From Microbispora oryzae (GTDB lineage: Bacteria > Actinomycetota > Actinomycetes > Streptosporangiales > Streptosporangiaceae): DNA of 64,000 nt. The notes beneath the pieces are model-generated. The model did not search any database, was not told the DNA's origin, and saw only the letters and a list, made by a program, of their open reading frames with translations. A program made the position numbers and the translations under genes. Shown here piece by piece: positions 1 through 9,815 of this stretch (position 1 is its first letter; each line of letters opens with the position of its first letter). The DNA is taken from assembly GCF_017896165.1 (NCBI RefSeq), contig NZ_JAFCNB010000024.1, positions 40,793 through 104,792 on the forward strand, read 5' to 3'.

Positions 1-265
1 AGACGACCCGGACGCCGAGCGGCCCGAGCTCGGCGGCCAGCCCCCGGGACAGCGCCTCGACGGCGCCCTCGTCCATCACGTCCACGGGGTCGACGTCGGC
101 GACGCCGCCAGAGGCCCGGATCTTCTCGGCGACCACCTCGAGCGTGGCGCGGGTGCGCCCCGCGAGGAAGACCCGTGCTCCCTCCGCGGCGAAGGTGTGA
201 GCGACCGCGCTCCCGATCGCTCCGCTCGCTCCGTAAATGATCGCGTTCTTGTTTGCGAGTAGCAC
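1..265 (-). CDS. SDR-family oxidoreductase, 5' part only (runs off left edge)
   Basis: On the minus strand, a GTG at 265 opens a protein beginning MLLANKNAIIYGASGAIGS. This is the Rossmann-fold TGxxxGxG-type NAD(P) motif (GASGAIGS) placed right at the N-terminus, followed by VFLAGRT, as in short-chain dehydrogenases of the 3-oxoacyl-reductase type. A purine-rich GGAGGAG lies immediately upstream, closer than usual, so the start is not certain. About 88 residues are visible; the catalytic Ser-Tyr-Lys region lies outside the window. The substrate is unknown. It is probably flanking metabolism rather than part of the antibiotic cluster. Confidence 0.8.
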   Translation of the reverse strand, partial: MLLANKNAIIYGASGAIGSAVAHTFAAEGARVFLAGRTRATLEVVAEKIRASGGVADVDPVDVMDEGAVEALSRGLAAELGPLGVRVV

Positions 266-352
266 TACTCCTCCGAATTTCGAATCGCGTGACGGGTTCT
301 CCGTCGCCGCTGTCGACTCGCCGGCCCGCCGGAAGGAATCGGAGGAGGAGGC

Positions 353-388
353 GAGCGCCTCCGGCGCCCGCGGGCACCGGAGGCGCTC
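353..388 (-). terminator. Perfect 12-bp stem hairpin after the GH54 gene
   Basis: GAGCGCCTCCGG (353-364) and CCGGAGGCGCTC (377-388) are exact inverted repeats with a 12-base loop. They lie 15 bases past the stop of the GH54 gene. There is no T-run, as is common for high-GC actinomycete terminators. Confidence 0.7.
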
Positions 389-402
389 AGGGATCGATCG
401 GG

Positions 403-3123
403 CTACTTGGTGTTGGGCCCGCCCGGCGTGGGCACGGTCGTCGTGACGAAGTCGTGGCAGAGGCTGTCGGCGTCGGTGCCGTCAGGCCAGCGGGCGTTGC
501 TCCGGCCCGCGCCGGCGGCCGCGCCCGCCACCACGGCGATGCACCCGCCCTTGCCCTGGTCGGCCTCCATGAGGGCGAGTTCGGGAGTGGCGATGGTTCC
601 GTTGCCGCTCGAACTGCTCTGCTGGGAGCCGTAGACGACGGCGTCGACGACCACGTGGCCACGTTCGTCGAGCAGCGCGATGGAGCCGGCGCTGGTGGAC
701 AGGGCGCTCCCGAACCACTGGTCGGGCGCCGGCGTTCCCTGGTAGCCCGCCGTCGTGACCAGGGGGTTGACCACGGCCGCCCCGGTCGGATGGGCCATGA
801 CCGGCTTGTCGAGCGTCAGGCCGCCACCCAGCGCCTGCACCGGCACGCCGCTCGTGTGCGGGCGACGGGTCGGCGGCGAGAAGCTGATCCCCGTCCCGGG
901 GTCGGACACGTCGACGCCCGACGCGTGGGCGAGCCGCAACGGCGCGGCGAGGTCGACGCCCGTTCCGCCCGCGCCGGTGGTGCCGACGTTCGCGACCGTG
1001 ACGGTCTCCTTGTTCTCGCCGGTGTCCACCGTCAGGGTGTCGCCGACGGTCATGTTGGCGTCGGCCGCGACCTTGATGTTGGTCGCGCCCTCGGCGGCGT
1101 CGGCCGACAGGGTCGTCTGCGTGGCCGCCTTGCCGACCGCGGTGACCGTGGCCAGTTCGTAGTCGTCGCCCGAATCGATGCCGATCTTGTCGCCGACGGT
1201 GAAGCCGGTCGCGTTGGTGACGGGCACGTTGGTCGAGTGGGCGGGGACCGTGATCCACGGCCCGGTGGACACGGGGACGAACAGCGTCGTCGCCGGGCTG
1301 GCCGCCGTCCCGACCGACTGGATCGTGCGGGTCTCCCGCTCGTGGCCGGTGTCGATGTCGATCTGCTGGCCGGCCGCGAAGCCGGTCGTGCTCCTGACGT
1401 TGACCGTGGTGTCCTTGTGGCTCGCGGGGGCCGCCAGTCCGGAGCCGGCGAGGCCCAGCAGGTAGTAGGCGCCGCTCGCGAGCCGCGTCCCGGCCGGGAT
1501 CTTGGCCAGCGTGGTGCCGGGCGAGCCGCTCGGCGTGGTGGTCAGGGTCCAGCCGGAGATGTCGACCTCGTTCGCGGAGGGGTTGTAGAGCTCCACGAAC
1601 TGGTCGGTCGAGTTGGTGCTCGTACGGAACCGGACTTCGTTGATCTTAATCGGGATGACGTTGCGTACGGTTTGGGCCGTCTCTGCGGACTGGCGGCCCT
1701 TCACCGGGCCGGAGGGGTTCGTCCACTCGGCCTTGCCGGTCAGGTAGCCGGCGTCGGTCCTCTCCGCGGAGGTGACCGTGAAGGTCGCGCTCACGCTCTC
1801 ATCCGGTGCGACCGACGGGAAGGTCACCGACATGTCGCGGGTGTCCTTGACCGAGGCGGTCCATCCACCCGGGGTGGACAGGCTCAGCTTGACGCCCACC
1901 GCGGCCGAGCCCGTGGTGTTCGTGAACGTCTCGGTGACGTCCTGCGCGGAGCGCGGGGTGAAGGTGGTGGCCCGCGACAGCGCCAGACGCGTCACGTCAT
2001 ACTTGGCGGCCACGACGTTGGCCTGCACCGCGTCCGTGGTGGTCTCCGACGGGTAGCCCTTCGTCATCACCCCCTCGTAGAAGGTGCCGGACGACCCGTT
2101 GCCGTTGTCGCCGCCGGTGCCGAGGAGGACGGCGCCCTTCTTGTGCATGGGGTAGTAGCTGCTGTTGGTCAGCGAGCCTGGACGGATTCCGCTGTAGAAG
2201 GTGGTCAGGGGGCCGTCCTGGGCGTTGCCGCCTCGCAGGTCCCACTGGTTCCCGCCGCCGCCGTCGACGACCGCGGTGACGAACCGCCAGGAGTCGACGG
2301 TCGGATCGGCCGGATTCTGCTTCGCGTTGTACCCGGAGAACAGGCCCGCCTCCATGTCGGCCATGATCCACGGGCCGGGGCCGCTGCCGCTGCCCCAGGC
2401 GGTGGCGGTGCCGAAGTAGGTGGTCTCCATGGTGCCGGTGCCCACGGCGCGGCCGTTCGTCGAGGCGTTGCCGTAGTCGAAGCAGCAGCCGCTGTCGTAG
2501 TGGGTGCCGTCGATGACGTAGTAGATGCCCTCCGGCTCGTCGCCCTTCGCGAGGCCGGTGGCGTTGTTGTTGCGGTACCCCATGCCCGGCATGATGTACA
2601 CGCCGTAGGCCTTGTGGCCGCTGATCGTGATCGGCGCCATGTCCGCTATCGAGAGGGTGTCGAAGCCGCCGACGGCCGGGCCCCGGAACGTGCCGGGAGG
2701 AGCCTGATAGAGGGCGTTGCCCGTGCCGGACTGGTCGTAGATCTTGGTGATCACGCAGACCACGTGGTCGCAGAACGCGTCCTGGGCCGCCGCGTCGGCG
2801 TATCCGCCGGGGTCCGGGGAGGGGTGGGCGGCGGAGCGGACGACGCCGATGTCCCTGGTCGCGTTGTCCGAGGTGCGCATGACCTGGTAGAGCGGGCCGT
2901 TGTAGGAGGCGTACAGCGCGCGCGTGGTGCTGTGGGCGGCCACGCAGGGCGTACCGCCGGCGGCGTAGATGTCACAGGGTCCCTGGGGCCGGTCCGGGGC
3001 GGACGGCGGCGCCGCCTGCGCCTGCGGCGTCACCGCGAGTGCGCCGCCGATCAGCGCCAGCGCGGTCGCCGTACGAGCGGCCAGGCTTCTGAGGCGTCCA
3101 CGTCGGATGGGGGGTCCGAACAT
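403..3123 (-). CDS. Secreted alpha-L-arabinofuranosidase (GH54 catalytic domain) with lamin-tail domain
   Basis: 906 aa. The N-terminus has Arg-rich residues, a hydrophobic stretch (ALALIGGALAV) and an AQA-type cleavage site, so the product should be exported. Residues about 45-380 match the arabinofuranosidase B catalytic family (GPCDIYAAGGTPCVAAHSTT, then YDQSGTGN), which removes arabinofuranosyl side chains from plant arabinan and arabinoxylan. A NEW3/NPCBM-like beta domain follows (about 385-480). Then comes a lamin-tail domain (INEVRFRT...VELYNPS, about 490-560) that is interrupted and extended by Thr/Val-rich repeats built around D(T/S)G. An AGGAG sequence lies about 10 bases before the ATG. 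Regulation is probably by a LacI-family repressor (see operator). Family assignment is strong; exact substrate is inferred. Confidence 0.85.
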   Translation of the reverse strand: MFGPPIRRGRLRSLAARTATALALIGGALAVTPQAQAAPPSAPDRPQGPCDIYAAGGTPCVAAHSTTRALYASYNGPLYQVMRTSDNATRDIGVVRSAAHPSPDPGGYADAAAQDAFCDHVVCVITKIYDQSGTGNALYQAPPGTFRGPAVGGFDTLSIADMAPITISGHKAYGVYIMPGMGYRNNNATGLAKGDEPEGIYYVIDGTHYDSGCCFDYGNASTNGRAVGTGTMETTYFGTATAWGSGSGPGPWIMADMEAGLFSGYNAKQNPADPTVDSWRFVTAVVDGGGGNQWDLRGGNAQDGPLTTFYSGIRPGSLTNSSYYPMHKKGAVLLGTGGDNGNGSSGTFYEGVMTKGYPSETTTDAVQANVVAAKYDVTRLALSRATTFTPRSAQDVTETFTNTTGSAAVGVKLSLSTPGGWTASVKDTRDMSVTFPSVAPDESVSATFTVTSAERTDAGYLTGKAEWTNPSGPVKGRQSAETAQTVRNVIPIKINEVRFRTSTNSTDQFVELYNPSANEVDISGWTLTTTPSGSPGTTLAKIPAGTRLASGAYYLLGLAGSGLAAPASHKDTTVNVRSTTGFAAGQQIDIDTGHERETRTIQSVGTAASPATTLFVPVSTGPWITVPAHSTNVPVTNATGFTVGDKIGIDSGDDYELATVTAVGKAATQTTLSADAAEGATNIKVAADANMTVGDTLTVDTGENKETVTVANVGTTGAGGTGVDLAAPLRLAHASGVDVSDPGTGISFSPPTRRPHTSGVPVQALGGGLTLDKPVMAHPTGAAVVNPLVTTAGYQGTPAPDQWFGSALSTSAGSIALLDERGHVVVDAVVYGSQQSSSSGNGTIATPELALMEADQGKGGCIAVVAGAAAGAGRSNARWPDGTDADSLCHDFVTTTVPTPGGPNTK

Positions 3124-3283
3124 GTTGGATCAACTCCTACATGCGTCTTGCTCGACTGGGTCGAACGTCCGAGGGCGTGGCCTGCCGATGCTCGGGCGCG
3201 CCGCGGACACGTCACACGGGCATGCGTGATCCCGCGCCGGTCGTCTCGGTCGGCACTCGGCAGGACATCCGGTGGCCGCGAAG

Positions 3284-3297
3284 TGTTAGCGCTAACA
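3284..3297. promoter_or_regulatory. LacI-family operator palindrome over a putative -10 box
   Basis: TGTTAGCGCTAACA is a perfect 14-bp palindrome of the classic LacI/CcpA-like form with a central CG. On the minus strand, TTGACG (3313-3308) is followed 17 bases later by GCTAAC (3290-3285) inside the palindrome. Repressor binding would therefore block the promoter of the GH54 gene that starts at 3123. The sugar effector is inferred, not shown. Confidence 0.75.
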
Positions 3298-3372
3298 AAA
3301 GCGCTCGCGTCAACGGGGTCGTGGGTGGCGGAGGGAGTCGGGGGCGGGATCGATCTTGATCAACTTCCCCAC

Positions 3373-3401
3373 ACTATGGCACCGGCCACACGTTACGTCA
3401 A
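3373..3401 (-). promoter_or_regulatory. Second candidate promoter for the GH54 gene
   Basis: On the minus strand, TTGACG (3401-3396), a 17-base spacer and CATAGT (3378-3373) form a good sigma-70-type promoter. Transcripts would have a leader of about 240 bases that crosses the LacI operator. Confidence 0.4.
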
Positions 3402-3422
3402 GGTTACATATGCGATATCGGG

Positions 3423-3467
3423 CCGGTCCTTTCCCGGCCGTCCGCCCGCCGGAACGCGAAGGACCGG
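3423..3467 (-). terminator. Inverted repeat after the GH92 gene
   Basis: CCGGTCCTT (3423-3431) and AAGGACCGG (3459-3467) are exact complements separated by 27 bases, about 85 bases past the GH92 stop. The 3124-3551 gap otherwise holds only the two promoter candidates and the operator listed here. Confidence 0.4.
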
Positions 3468-3551
3468 CGGGCGCTCACCGGCCGCCGGTCCTCCCGCGTC
3501 ACCGGCCGTTCGGGGCCGGTCTCAGATCAGGTCCGAATTCCACCTTCAGGC

Positions 3552-6500
3552 TCAGGCGAAGGCCCAGGCGAAGATGTGCAGCTCGCCGTCGTCCGGCTGC
3601 GAGAACGACAGGCTCTTCACCTGCTTACCAGGAGTGAGCGCGATCGGCTGGGCCGCGAAGACGTTGGCCGGGATCGGCTGCAGCGCCCACGAGCCCCAGT
3701 AGAGCCGGTACGGCGTGGTGGCCACGACCTCGTTGCCGAACCGGGGCGCCGCACCCCCGAAGTCGAGGATCCAGTCGCTGAGGCCCAGGGTGCCGGTGCT
3801 CGTCGAGCCGTCCGTGTAGGTGACGGTCACCGTGGACTCGGGCCAGCCGTTCACACCCGCGCCGAGGAAGGCCAGTTTGGTCGCCCCGGCGGGCGCGGTG
3901 ACCTCGATCGGCCCGGTGCCCGGCCGCAGGTTGTCCCACTGGCCCGGCGCGCGGTCCGGCCAGGTGAACGTGAAGCCGTTCCAGGCGAGACTCCCGCCCG
4001 GGGTGAGGCCCGCGTCCGCGAGCGCCTGCGCGGAGTAGCTGAATCCGGGACCGTCGAGGTTCGCCTCGTCGGGGCCCGCGGCGTCGCCGATGCCCGCGTT
4101 GTTCTGGTGCCAGGCGATCGTGCCGCGCCTGGCCACGTTGAGCCGCAGACCGCCGGTGGCCGAACCCCCGGTGAATTTCACCGTGGTCAGTCCGAGTGGT
4201 ACGCCGGAGCCGACCGTGACGTGCACCGTGACCGTCGTCCGGCCGCCCGCGGTGGTCCGGAGGGTCTGCGACGACGGCGAGACGGTGATCCCGGCGGGCG
4301 CCTGGGCGGTCACGGTCACGTTCGCGGCCTGGCCGAGGGACTGCAGCGAGAGCCGCGCGTCGAACGACGAGCCCGGCTCCACCGGGCCGCTGCCCGGGTC
4401 GAGACCCAGGACGTACGGCCGGCCGCCGGTGCCGAAGGACGGGGGCGCGTCGGCCGGATTCGCGCCGAAGGCGGTGTTGGGCGTGGAGCGGAGGGCGAAG
4501 TCGAGCCGGCCGCCGGAGGTGGCGAACGACTCGGGCAGCCACGCCCTGTTCGTCGAGACGCCGTTCACGCGCAGCGACTGGATGTAGCGGCGCGACGAGT
4601 CGGGGGCGTTGACGACGATGTCCCCAGCCGGCCGCCTGATCGTGATCTGGTCGAACAGCGGGGTGCTGACCAGCAGCTCCGCCCGCCCGGGGACGGCGGG
4701 GAACAGGCCCATGGCCGACCACACGTACCAGGCGCCCATCGTCCCGAGGTCGTCGTTGCCGACGAGCCCGTCGGGCCCGGAGGTGAAGAGCTGGTCCTGC
4801 GCGCGGCGCACCACGTCCTGCGTCTTGTACGGCTGGCCGGCCCAGGCGTACAGCCACGGCTGCGGCAGGGAGATCTCGTTGCCGAGGTAGGCGTACGGCT
4901 GGTGCGGCCCGGCGTTCAGCTGGGTGAAGTAGGAGTCGAGCCGGGGGACGACCTTGCCCGGGCCGCCCATCGCGGTGAACAGCCCGCCCACGTTGTGCGG
5001 GACCATCCAGGTGTACTGGGCGCCGTTGCCCTCCATGTAAACGTCACCGGCGGCGGGGTCGAACGGAGCCGTGAACGATCCCTCGCCCATCCGCGGCTGG
5101 ATGTAGGAGTTGGCCGGGTTGAACAGCTGCTGCCAGGCCTGCGAGCGCTTCATGAACTCGGCCGCGGTGGTCTGGTCGCCGAGACGCGTGGCGAGCTGGG
5201 CGATGCCGAAGTCGGCCACGCCGTACTCCAGGGTGGCGGAGGGGTCGGACGGCACGTACCCCTTGTCCATGTACGCGGTGTTGCCGGGCCGCTCGTCGTA
5301 GCCGAGCAACGGGTGGCCGATGTCCATCGGGCCGGACCGGCGGGCGGCTGCCGCCATCGCGGTGAGCGCGGCGGAGGCGTCGAAGCCGCGCGCCCCGAAG
5401 GCGTACATGGTCGAAAGGATCACATGGAAGGGGTCGCCGTTCATGACCCCGGTGACCGTGTTCTGGTGCGACCAGCGGTCCCACACGTTGCCGAGCGCCT
5501 GGGCGTTGTCGTACATCGACTGGGCGATGTCACCGGCGACGTCGGGGACGAGCAACGCGAGGAGCTGCGCCTCCGACCGGTAGATGTCCCAGCCGGAGAA
5601 GGTGGCGTACTGGTGGTGCCCCGCGCGGACCTGGTGGGGCTTGTTGTCGAATCCGGTGTAGGTGCCGTCGGTGTCGTCGAAGACGTACGGCTGGAGCAGC
5701 GCGTGGTAGAGGTTGCTGTAGAAGGTGCGCCGCCGGTCGTCAGTGCCCCCGGTGAGGCGGATCTGGCCGAGCCGCTGGTTCCAGACGGCCGAGGCGTCGG
5801 ATCGGACCTGGTCGAGCGTCTTGGTCCCGATCTCGGTCCGCAGGTTGTTCCTGGCGCCGTCGACGCTCACGTACGACAGCCCCACCCGCATCTGCACCGG
5901 CTGGGCGGGGTCGAACTCCAGGTACGCGCCCGAGCCGGGCCCGTTGACCACGACGTCGTCGGTCGTGACGACGTCGCCCTGCACCCTGGCCCGCGAGGCG
6001 TTGGCGACGGTCTGGGCGCCCGGCCGCACCGCGTCGTCCTTCCAGGTGCCGAAGCCGGTCACCGGCCGGTCGAACTCCGCGTGGAAGTAGACCTTGTAGC
6101 GCATCGGCGGGCCGCAGAAGCCGCCGGTCAGCACCCAGCCGTCGACCGTGTTCCCGCTGATCCGGGTCTCGCCGTCGTCGACGCCGTTCACCGAGCCGCT
6201 GGTGTTGAGCAGCAGCGTCGCCGGCTTGTCCTTCGGCCAGGTGAAGCGGGCGACACCGGCCCGGGCGCTCACCGAGATCTCGGTACGCACGCCCGTGTCC
6301 AGCGTGGAGCTGTAGAAGCCGGGGGAGGCGCTCTCGTTCTGGTGCTGGAACGTCTGGACGTAGTCCATGCCGTGCGTCGCCGGGGAACGGTCGATCTTGC
6401 CTGGGAACGGCATGACCGGGAAGTCCTGCGCGCCGGTGCACCCCGGCCCGGAGATGTGGGTCATCGAGAAGCCGCGCAGGCGGTTGTCCTCGTACCGGTA

Positions 6501-6758
6501 TCCGCCGCCGGCGTCGGCGACGGTGTCCGGGCTCCACTGCATCATGCCGAACGGCAGGACCGCGCCAGGGAACGTCATGCCACCGCCCCCGCCGTGGCCG
6601 AAGTCGGCCGCCGCCTCCTTCGTTCCGTGGAAGACGTTGACCAGGCCGGCGGGCTGCGTCAGGGAGGAGGCGTCAGTGGCGGACGCGGGCGGGGCGCCTG
6701 GGGGGAACACCAGGGCGGCCACGAGGGTGGTGACGACGGGTAAGGACCATCGGGACAA
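3552..6758 (-). CDS. Secreted GH92 family alpha-mannosidase
   Basis: 1068 aa. A signal peptide (hydrophobic VTTLVAALVF, then an ASA-type site) precedes an N-terminal beta-sandwich domain. The GH92 catalytic (alpha/alpha)6 region follows: VNVFHGT, GGGGGMTFPGAVLPFGM, SMTHISGPGC and the GNDDLGTMGAWYVWSAMGLFP motif typical of the family. These are calcium-dependent exo-alpha-mannosidases acting on mannans or N-glycans. The C-terminus carries a NEW3-type beta domain (about 770-850) and a second beta domain (about 860-1000) of the NPCBM kind. The only in-frame start is TTG at 6758 with a weak GGGGG upstream, so translation may be modest. It lies next to the GH54 gene but has its own 5' region. Confidence 0.85.
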   Translation of the reverse strand: MSRWSLPVVTTLVAALVFPPGAPPASATDASSLTQPAGLVNVFHGTKEAAADFGHGGGGGMTFPGAVLPFGMMQWSPDTVADAGGGYRYEDNRLRGFSMTHISGPGCTGAQDFPVMPFPGKIDRSPATHGMDYVQTFQHQNESASPGFYSSTLDTGVRTEISVSARAGVARFTWPKDKPATLLLNTSGSVNGVDDGETRISGNTVDGWVLTGGFCGPPMRYKVYFHAEFDRPVTGFGTWKDDAVRPGAQTVANASRARVQGDVVTTDDVVVNGPGSGAYLEFDPAQPVQMRVGLSYVSVDGARNNLRTEIGTKTLDQVRSDASAVWNQRLGQIRLTGGTDDRRRTFYSNLYHALLQPYVFDDTDGTYTGFDNKPHQVRAGHHQYATFSGWDIYRSEAQLLALLVPDVAGDIAQSMYDNAQALGNVWDRWSHQNTVTGVMNGDPFHVILSTMYAFGARGFDASAALTAMAAAARRSGPMDIGHPLLGYDERPGNTAYMDKGYVPSDPSATLEYGVADFGIAQLATRLGDQTTAAEFMKRSQAWQQLFNPANSYIQPRMGEGSFTAPFDPAAGDVYMEGNGAQYTWMVPHNVGGLFTAMGGPGKVVPRLDSYFTQLNAGPHQPYAYLGNEISLPQPWLYAWAGQPYKTQDVVRRAQDQLFTSGPDGLVGNDDLGTMGAWYVWSAMGLFPAVPGRAELLVSTPLFDQITIRRPAGDIVVNAPDSSRRYIQSLRVNGVSTNRAWLPESFATSGGRLDFALRSTPNTAFGANPADAPPSFGTGGRPYVLGLDPGSGPVEPGSSFDARLSLQSLGQAANVTVTAQAPAGITVSPSSQTLRTTAGGRTTVTVHVTVGSGVPLGLTTVKFTGGSATGGLRLNVARRGTIAWHQNNAGIGDAAGPDEANLDGPGFSYSAQALADAGLTPGGSLAWNGFTFTWPDRAPGQWDNLRPGTGPIEVTAPAGATKLAFLGAGVNGWPESTVTVTYTDGSTSTGTLGLSDWILDFGGAAPRFGNEVVATTPYRLYWGSWALQPIPANVFAAQPIALTPGKQVKSLSFSQPDDGELHIFAWAFA

Positions 6759-6943
6759 GGCGAGCCCCCAGGGAGGAAGTTCCGATCAGAGTCAGTCGGA
6801 TGGAAACGCGCCAAATAATTAGGGTCAACGAGCAGAAATGACCGGTGGAGCCTGCCAGTGGCGGCACGCTGCGCGGAGCGGAGCAGGGGAGGGCCGTCCC
6901 TCGCGAAATCGGCATGTTCGCGGGGTGGCCCGCCTTCCCCTGG
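6759..6943. other. Intergenic gap between LAL regulator and GH92 gene
   Basis: 185 bp, AT-richer than its surroundings around 6818-6840. TCCGA and TCGGA half-sites flank 10 bases near 6780-6800. CGCGAA/TTCGCG (about 6902-6922) can form a small hairpin after the regulator stop. A TTGACC (minus strand, near 6823-6828) could be a -35 for the GH92 gene. None of these is strong. Confidence 0.3.
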
Positions 6944-9661
6944 TCACCACTGTCTGAGCGGCAACTCGGTGCGCCGGGTGACGTTCAGCTTGCGGTAGAT
7001 GCGGGTGAGGTGCTGCTCGACTGTGCTCACCGTGATGAACAGCTTGCTGGAGATCTCCCGGTTGGAGTAGCCGTCGGCGGCCAGGGTGGCCACCCGTCGC
7101 TCGGCGTCGCTGAGGATCGGCAACACGGTCGCGGAGCCGGCCTCCGCGGCGTCCCCTCCGTACGGCAGCGTGACGGCCAGGCTCTCGGCGTCGCACTCCT
7201 CGGCGAGGGTCCGCACCCGTCGCCCGACGAGCCAGGCGCGCCGATACTCGCCGGCGGCGTGGTGGGCGTGAGTGAGGTCGGCGAGGGTGCGGGCGAGTTC
7301 GTAGCGGTCGCCGCCGGTCTCGAGCAGCTCGGCCGACCTGCGCAGCAGGCCGATCCGGTGCCGCTCCTCACCCGCGACGGCCAGCAGGCGCAGCGCGACG
7401 CCGTGCACCCGCGGGGATCGGAAGCCGCACCGCGTCCGCTGGTCCTTGATGAGCAGACGTGCCTCGTCGGCCTCGTCCAGCCGGATCAGCGCCTCGGCGG
7501 CGTCGAGCCGCCAGGCGATGAACTCGGGGACGTCGAGCCCCCACTGCTCCATGAGTTCCCCGCACAGACGCAGGTCGCCCAGAGCCTGCGCGGGCTGCCC
7601 CGTAGCGAGGTGGAAACGGGCCTTGCCGTACAGGTACTGCAGGCCGAACCGGGTCTCCAGCATCGCCGCGGGGACCGCGCCCTCAGCCCGCGCGAGGAAC
7701 GCGTCCTGCCGCCCGGTCGCGGCGTCGGCCCGCAGCAGCGTGCCCAGGAGACCGCCGAGGGCCACCCCCCAGCTCTCCGGGGAGATGAGTTCGAGTGCCT
7801 GCCGGGCATCGCGCACCGCCGCCGCCATGTCGCCGCTCCGTGCGTGGATCTCGGCCCGGATCGCCGACAGCCGGGCCTGGCGGCTCGGCGCCCGGCGGGC
7901 CGCGGCCTCGGCGACGAACGCGTCGCACCAGGGCGCGGCCTGGTCGGTCCGGTCGCCGTAGGTCAGGGCGAGCAGCGCGCACTCGACCGTGTCCAGCGAC
8001 ATCTCGTCCAGCCGGGCGCTGCGCAGGACGCGTTCGGCGGTGGCCGCGGTGTCCTCTCCCGGCCCCTCCGCCAGGGTGCGGGCGAGGGCCTCGGCGGCCT
8101 CCAGGCGGCGGCCGGCGCCCAGGGAGTGTCCCGCGCCGCCCGCCCGTTCGTCGTCGAGCGGCGGCAGGTGCGCGACGAAGGACGGACAGCCGGTGCGGAA
8201 CCAGGCATGCGCCGCGGCCAGCTCGGCCATCGTCTCGCGGTCGAGTGCGCTGCCCCCGAGCCGGTCCAGCACGTCGCGGGCGTCGTCGCTGTGCCCGTGC
8301 CACAGCAGCGCCTTGGCGAGCACCACGGCGTCGCCGCCGCCCAGGTGCCCGTCGCGCAGCGCCGCCGCCAGCTCGGCCAGGTGTCCGGTCGAGATGCCCG
8401 GGTTGATCCGCCACTTGGCCCGCACCAGGCGGGTGGCGATTCCGGCCCGGCGTCTGTCGTCGTCGCAGGACCGCAGGGCAAGTTTCAGGTACTCGATGGC
8501 GGGCTCCACGCCGTCCTCACGGCGCAGGGCGTGTTCGGCCGCGTCCTCCAGCACGGGCACCGCCCAGGAGTGTGCCGGATCACCGGCGAGCAGGAGGTGG
8601 CCGGCCACCTCCGTGGCCGGGGCGCCGTCCTGATAGGTCAGCTCGGCGGCCCTGCGGTGCAGCGCTGAGCGCTCGGCGTCGTCCATCGCCGCGAGTACGG
8701 CCGATCGGGCGGCCTCGTGCCGGAAGCGGCCGTCGAGGAGCAGGCCGGCGCCGGTGAGCGCCCGCACCGCGGCGGAGACGGCGGCCTCGCTCACCCTGAG
8801 CATCGGGACGGACTGGGCCGGGGAGCCGAGGACGGCGATGACGCCGGCCACCACCGCGGCGCCGGGGTCGGCCCGGTGCAGGCAGCCGAGGACCGCCTCG
8901 CCGTACCGCTCGGCCGGGGCGCCGGCCGTTTGATGGTCGTCCAGCAGCGCGTCGACGAGCAGCCGGTTGCCGCCGCTCAGCTCGTGGAAACGGGCGGCCA
9001 GCTCCGCGGCGGCCTCGTGCCCGGCGGTGCCGGCCAGCCGCTCGCGGACGCCTTCGGGGGACAGGTGGCCGAGCCGGATGTGGCGGCAGTGCGGCCGGCG
9101 CAGCACCTCGGCGTGCAGCAGTCCGCGCGACTGCGCGTGGTCGTCCGGGACCGAGACCACCATCAGGAGCCGGGCGTTCCTGGACCGCCGCGCCAGATAG
9201 GCGAGGCAGAGCTGGGAGGAGCGGTCCGCGTGGTGCAGGTCGTCGACGACGATCACGAGCGGACACTCCCGTGCCATATCCAGCAGCGCCGTCGACAGGG
9301 CGTCGACCATCCGCACGTCGATGTTCCCGACGGCCTCGGCGTCCGGGCCGCCCGCGGCCGGCGCCCGCTCGGCCTCCTGGAGCAGGCCCAGCGCGACGGA
9401 CCGGTGCGGCGCGGACAACGGGGCGTTGTGGACCAGTTGCGAGAGTACGCCGAGCGGCAGGCCGCGCTCGGACGGGGCACCCATCGCGGTGAGCGTGAGC
9501 GCGCCCCGCCCGGCCGCCAGGTCGGCGAAGCCGTACAGCAACTCGCTCTTGCCGGTGGCGATCGCGCCGGTGACCATCGCGCCCCGGCCCTGTCCGCCGG
9601 CGGCCTCGTCCAGCATCGCGCGCAGCAGGGCCATGCCCTCCCGCTGGTTGTGAACGGCCAT
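6944..9661 (-). CDS. LAL-type (large ATP-binding) LuxR family regulator
   Basis: 905 aa from ATG 9661, which has a clear AAGGAGG 6 bases upstream; the open frame extends further upstream but without a ribosome site. An N-terminal AAA/STAND ATPase has Walker A GAIATGKS (residues 32-39) and Walker B LVIVVDDLHHAD. A long helical TPR-like middle follows, and the last ~60 residues are a LuxR HTH (LSDAERRVATLAADGYSNREI). LAL proteins are usually pathway-specific activators of polyketide clusters, and this one marks the probable left edge of the cluster. It is transcribed downstream of leuA on the same strand. Confidence 0.9.
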   Translation of the reverse strand: MAVHNQREGMALLRAMLDEAAGGQGRGAMVTGAIATGKSELLYGFADLAAGRGALTLTAMGAPSERGLPLGVLSQLVHNAPLSAPHRSVALGLLQEAERAPAAGGPDAEAVGNIDVRMVDALSTALLDMARECPLVIVVDDLHHADRSSQLCLAYLARRSRNARLLMVVSVPDDHAQSRGLLHAEVLRRPHCRHIRLGHLSPEGVRERLAGTAGHEAAAELAARFHELSGGNRLLVDALLDDHQTAGAPAERYGEAVLGCLHRADPGAAVVAGVIAVLGSPAQSVPMLRVSEAAVSAAVRALTGAGLLLDGRFRHEAARSAVLAAMDDAERSALHRRAAELTYQDGAPATEVAGHLLLAGDPAHSWAVPVLEDAAEHALRREDGVEPAIEYLKLALRSCDDDRRRAGIATRLVRAKWRINPGISTGHLAELAAALRDGHLGGGDAVVLAKALLWHGHSDDARDVLDRLGGSALDRETMAELAAAHAWFRTGCPSFVAHLPPLDDERAGGAGHSLGAGRRLEAAEALARTLAEGPGEDTAATAERVLRSARLDEMSLDTVECALLALTYGDRTDQAAPWCDAFVAEAAARRAPSRQARLSAIRAEIHARSGDMAAAVRDARQALELISPESWGVALGGLLGTLLRADAATGRQDAFLARAEGAVPAAMLETRFGLQYLYGKARFHLATGQPAQALGDLRLCGELMEQWGLDVPEFIAWRLDAAEALIRLDEADEARLLIKDQRTRCGFRSPRVHGVALRLLAVAGEERHRIGLLRRSAELLETGGDRYELARTLADLTHAHHAAGEYRRAWLVGRRVRTLAEECDAESLAVTLPYGGDAAEAGSATVLPILSDAERRVATLAADGYSNREISSKLFITVSTVEQHLTRIYRKLNVTRRTELPLRQW

Positions 9662-9815
9662 CGTGCCCTCCTTGTGTACGTGCGACGGACAGCCGGGGTC
9701 GCGGTCGCGGGGGTGTCCGGGTGAGTGGTTTGGGTGTGCGGTGGTTGGGTCTGCGGTGTCTGGGCTCGCGGGTTTGGGTTGCGGGTGTTCGGGTCTGCGG
9801 TGTTTGGCGGCGCGG
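9662..9815. other. G/T-rich repetitive gap between leuA and the LAL gene
   Basis: Plus-strand sequence from about 9718 to 9815 is a run of degenerate GGTTTGGGTGTGCGGTG-like units. No gene is seen. It continues, in character, the repeat-coded tail of leuA that ends at 9816. Confidence 0.5.

Noticed and set aside
253..3702. Long plus-strand open frame opposite the GH54 gene
   Set aside because: Arg/Gly/Val-rich shadow typical of GC-rich DNA; the opposite strand has a clear signal peptide and family motifs.
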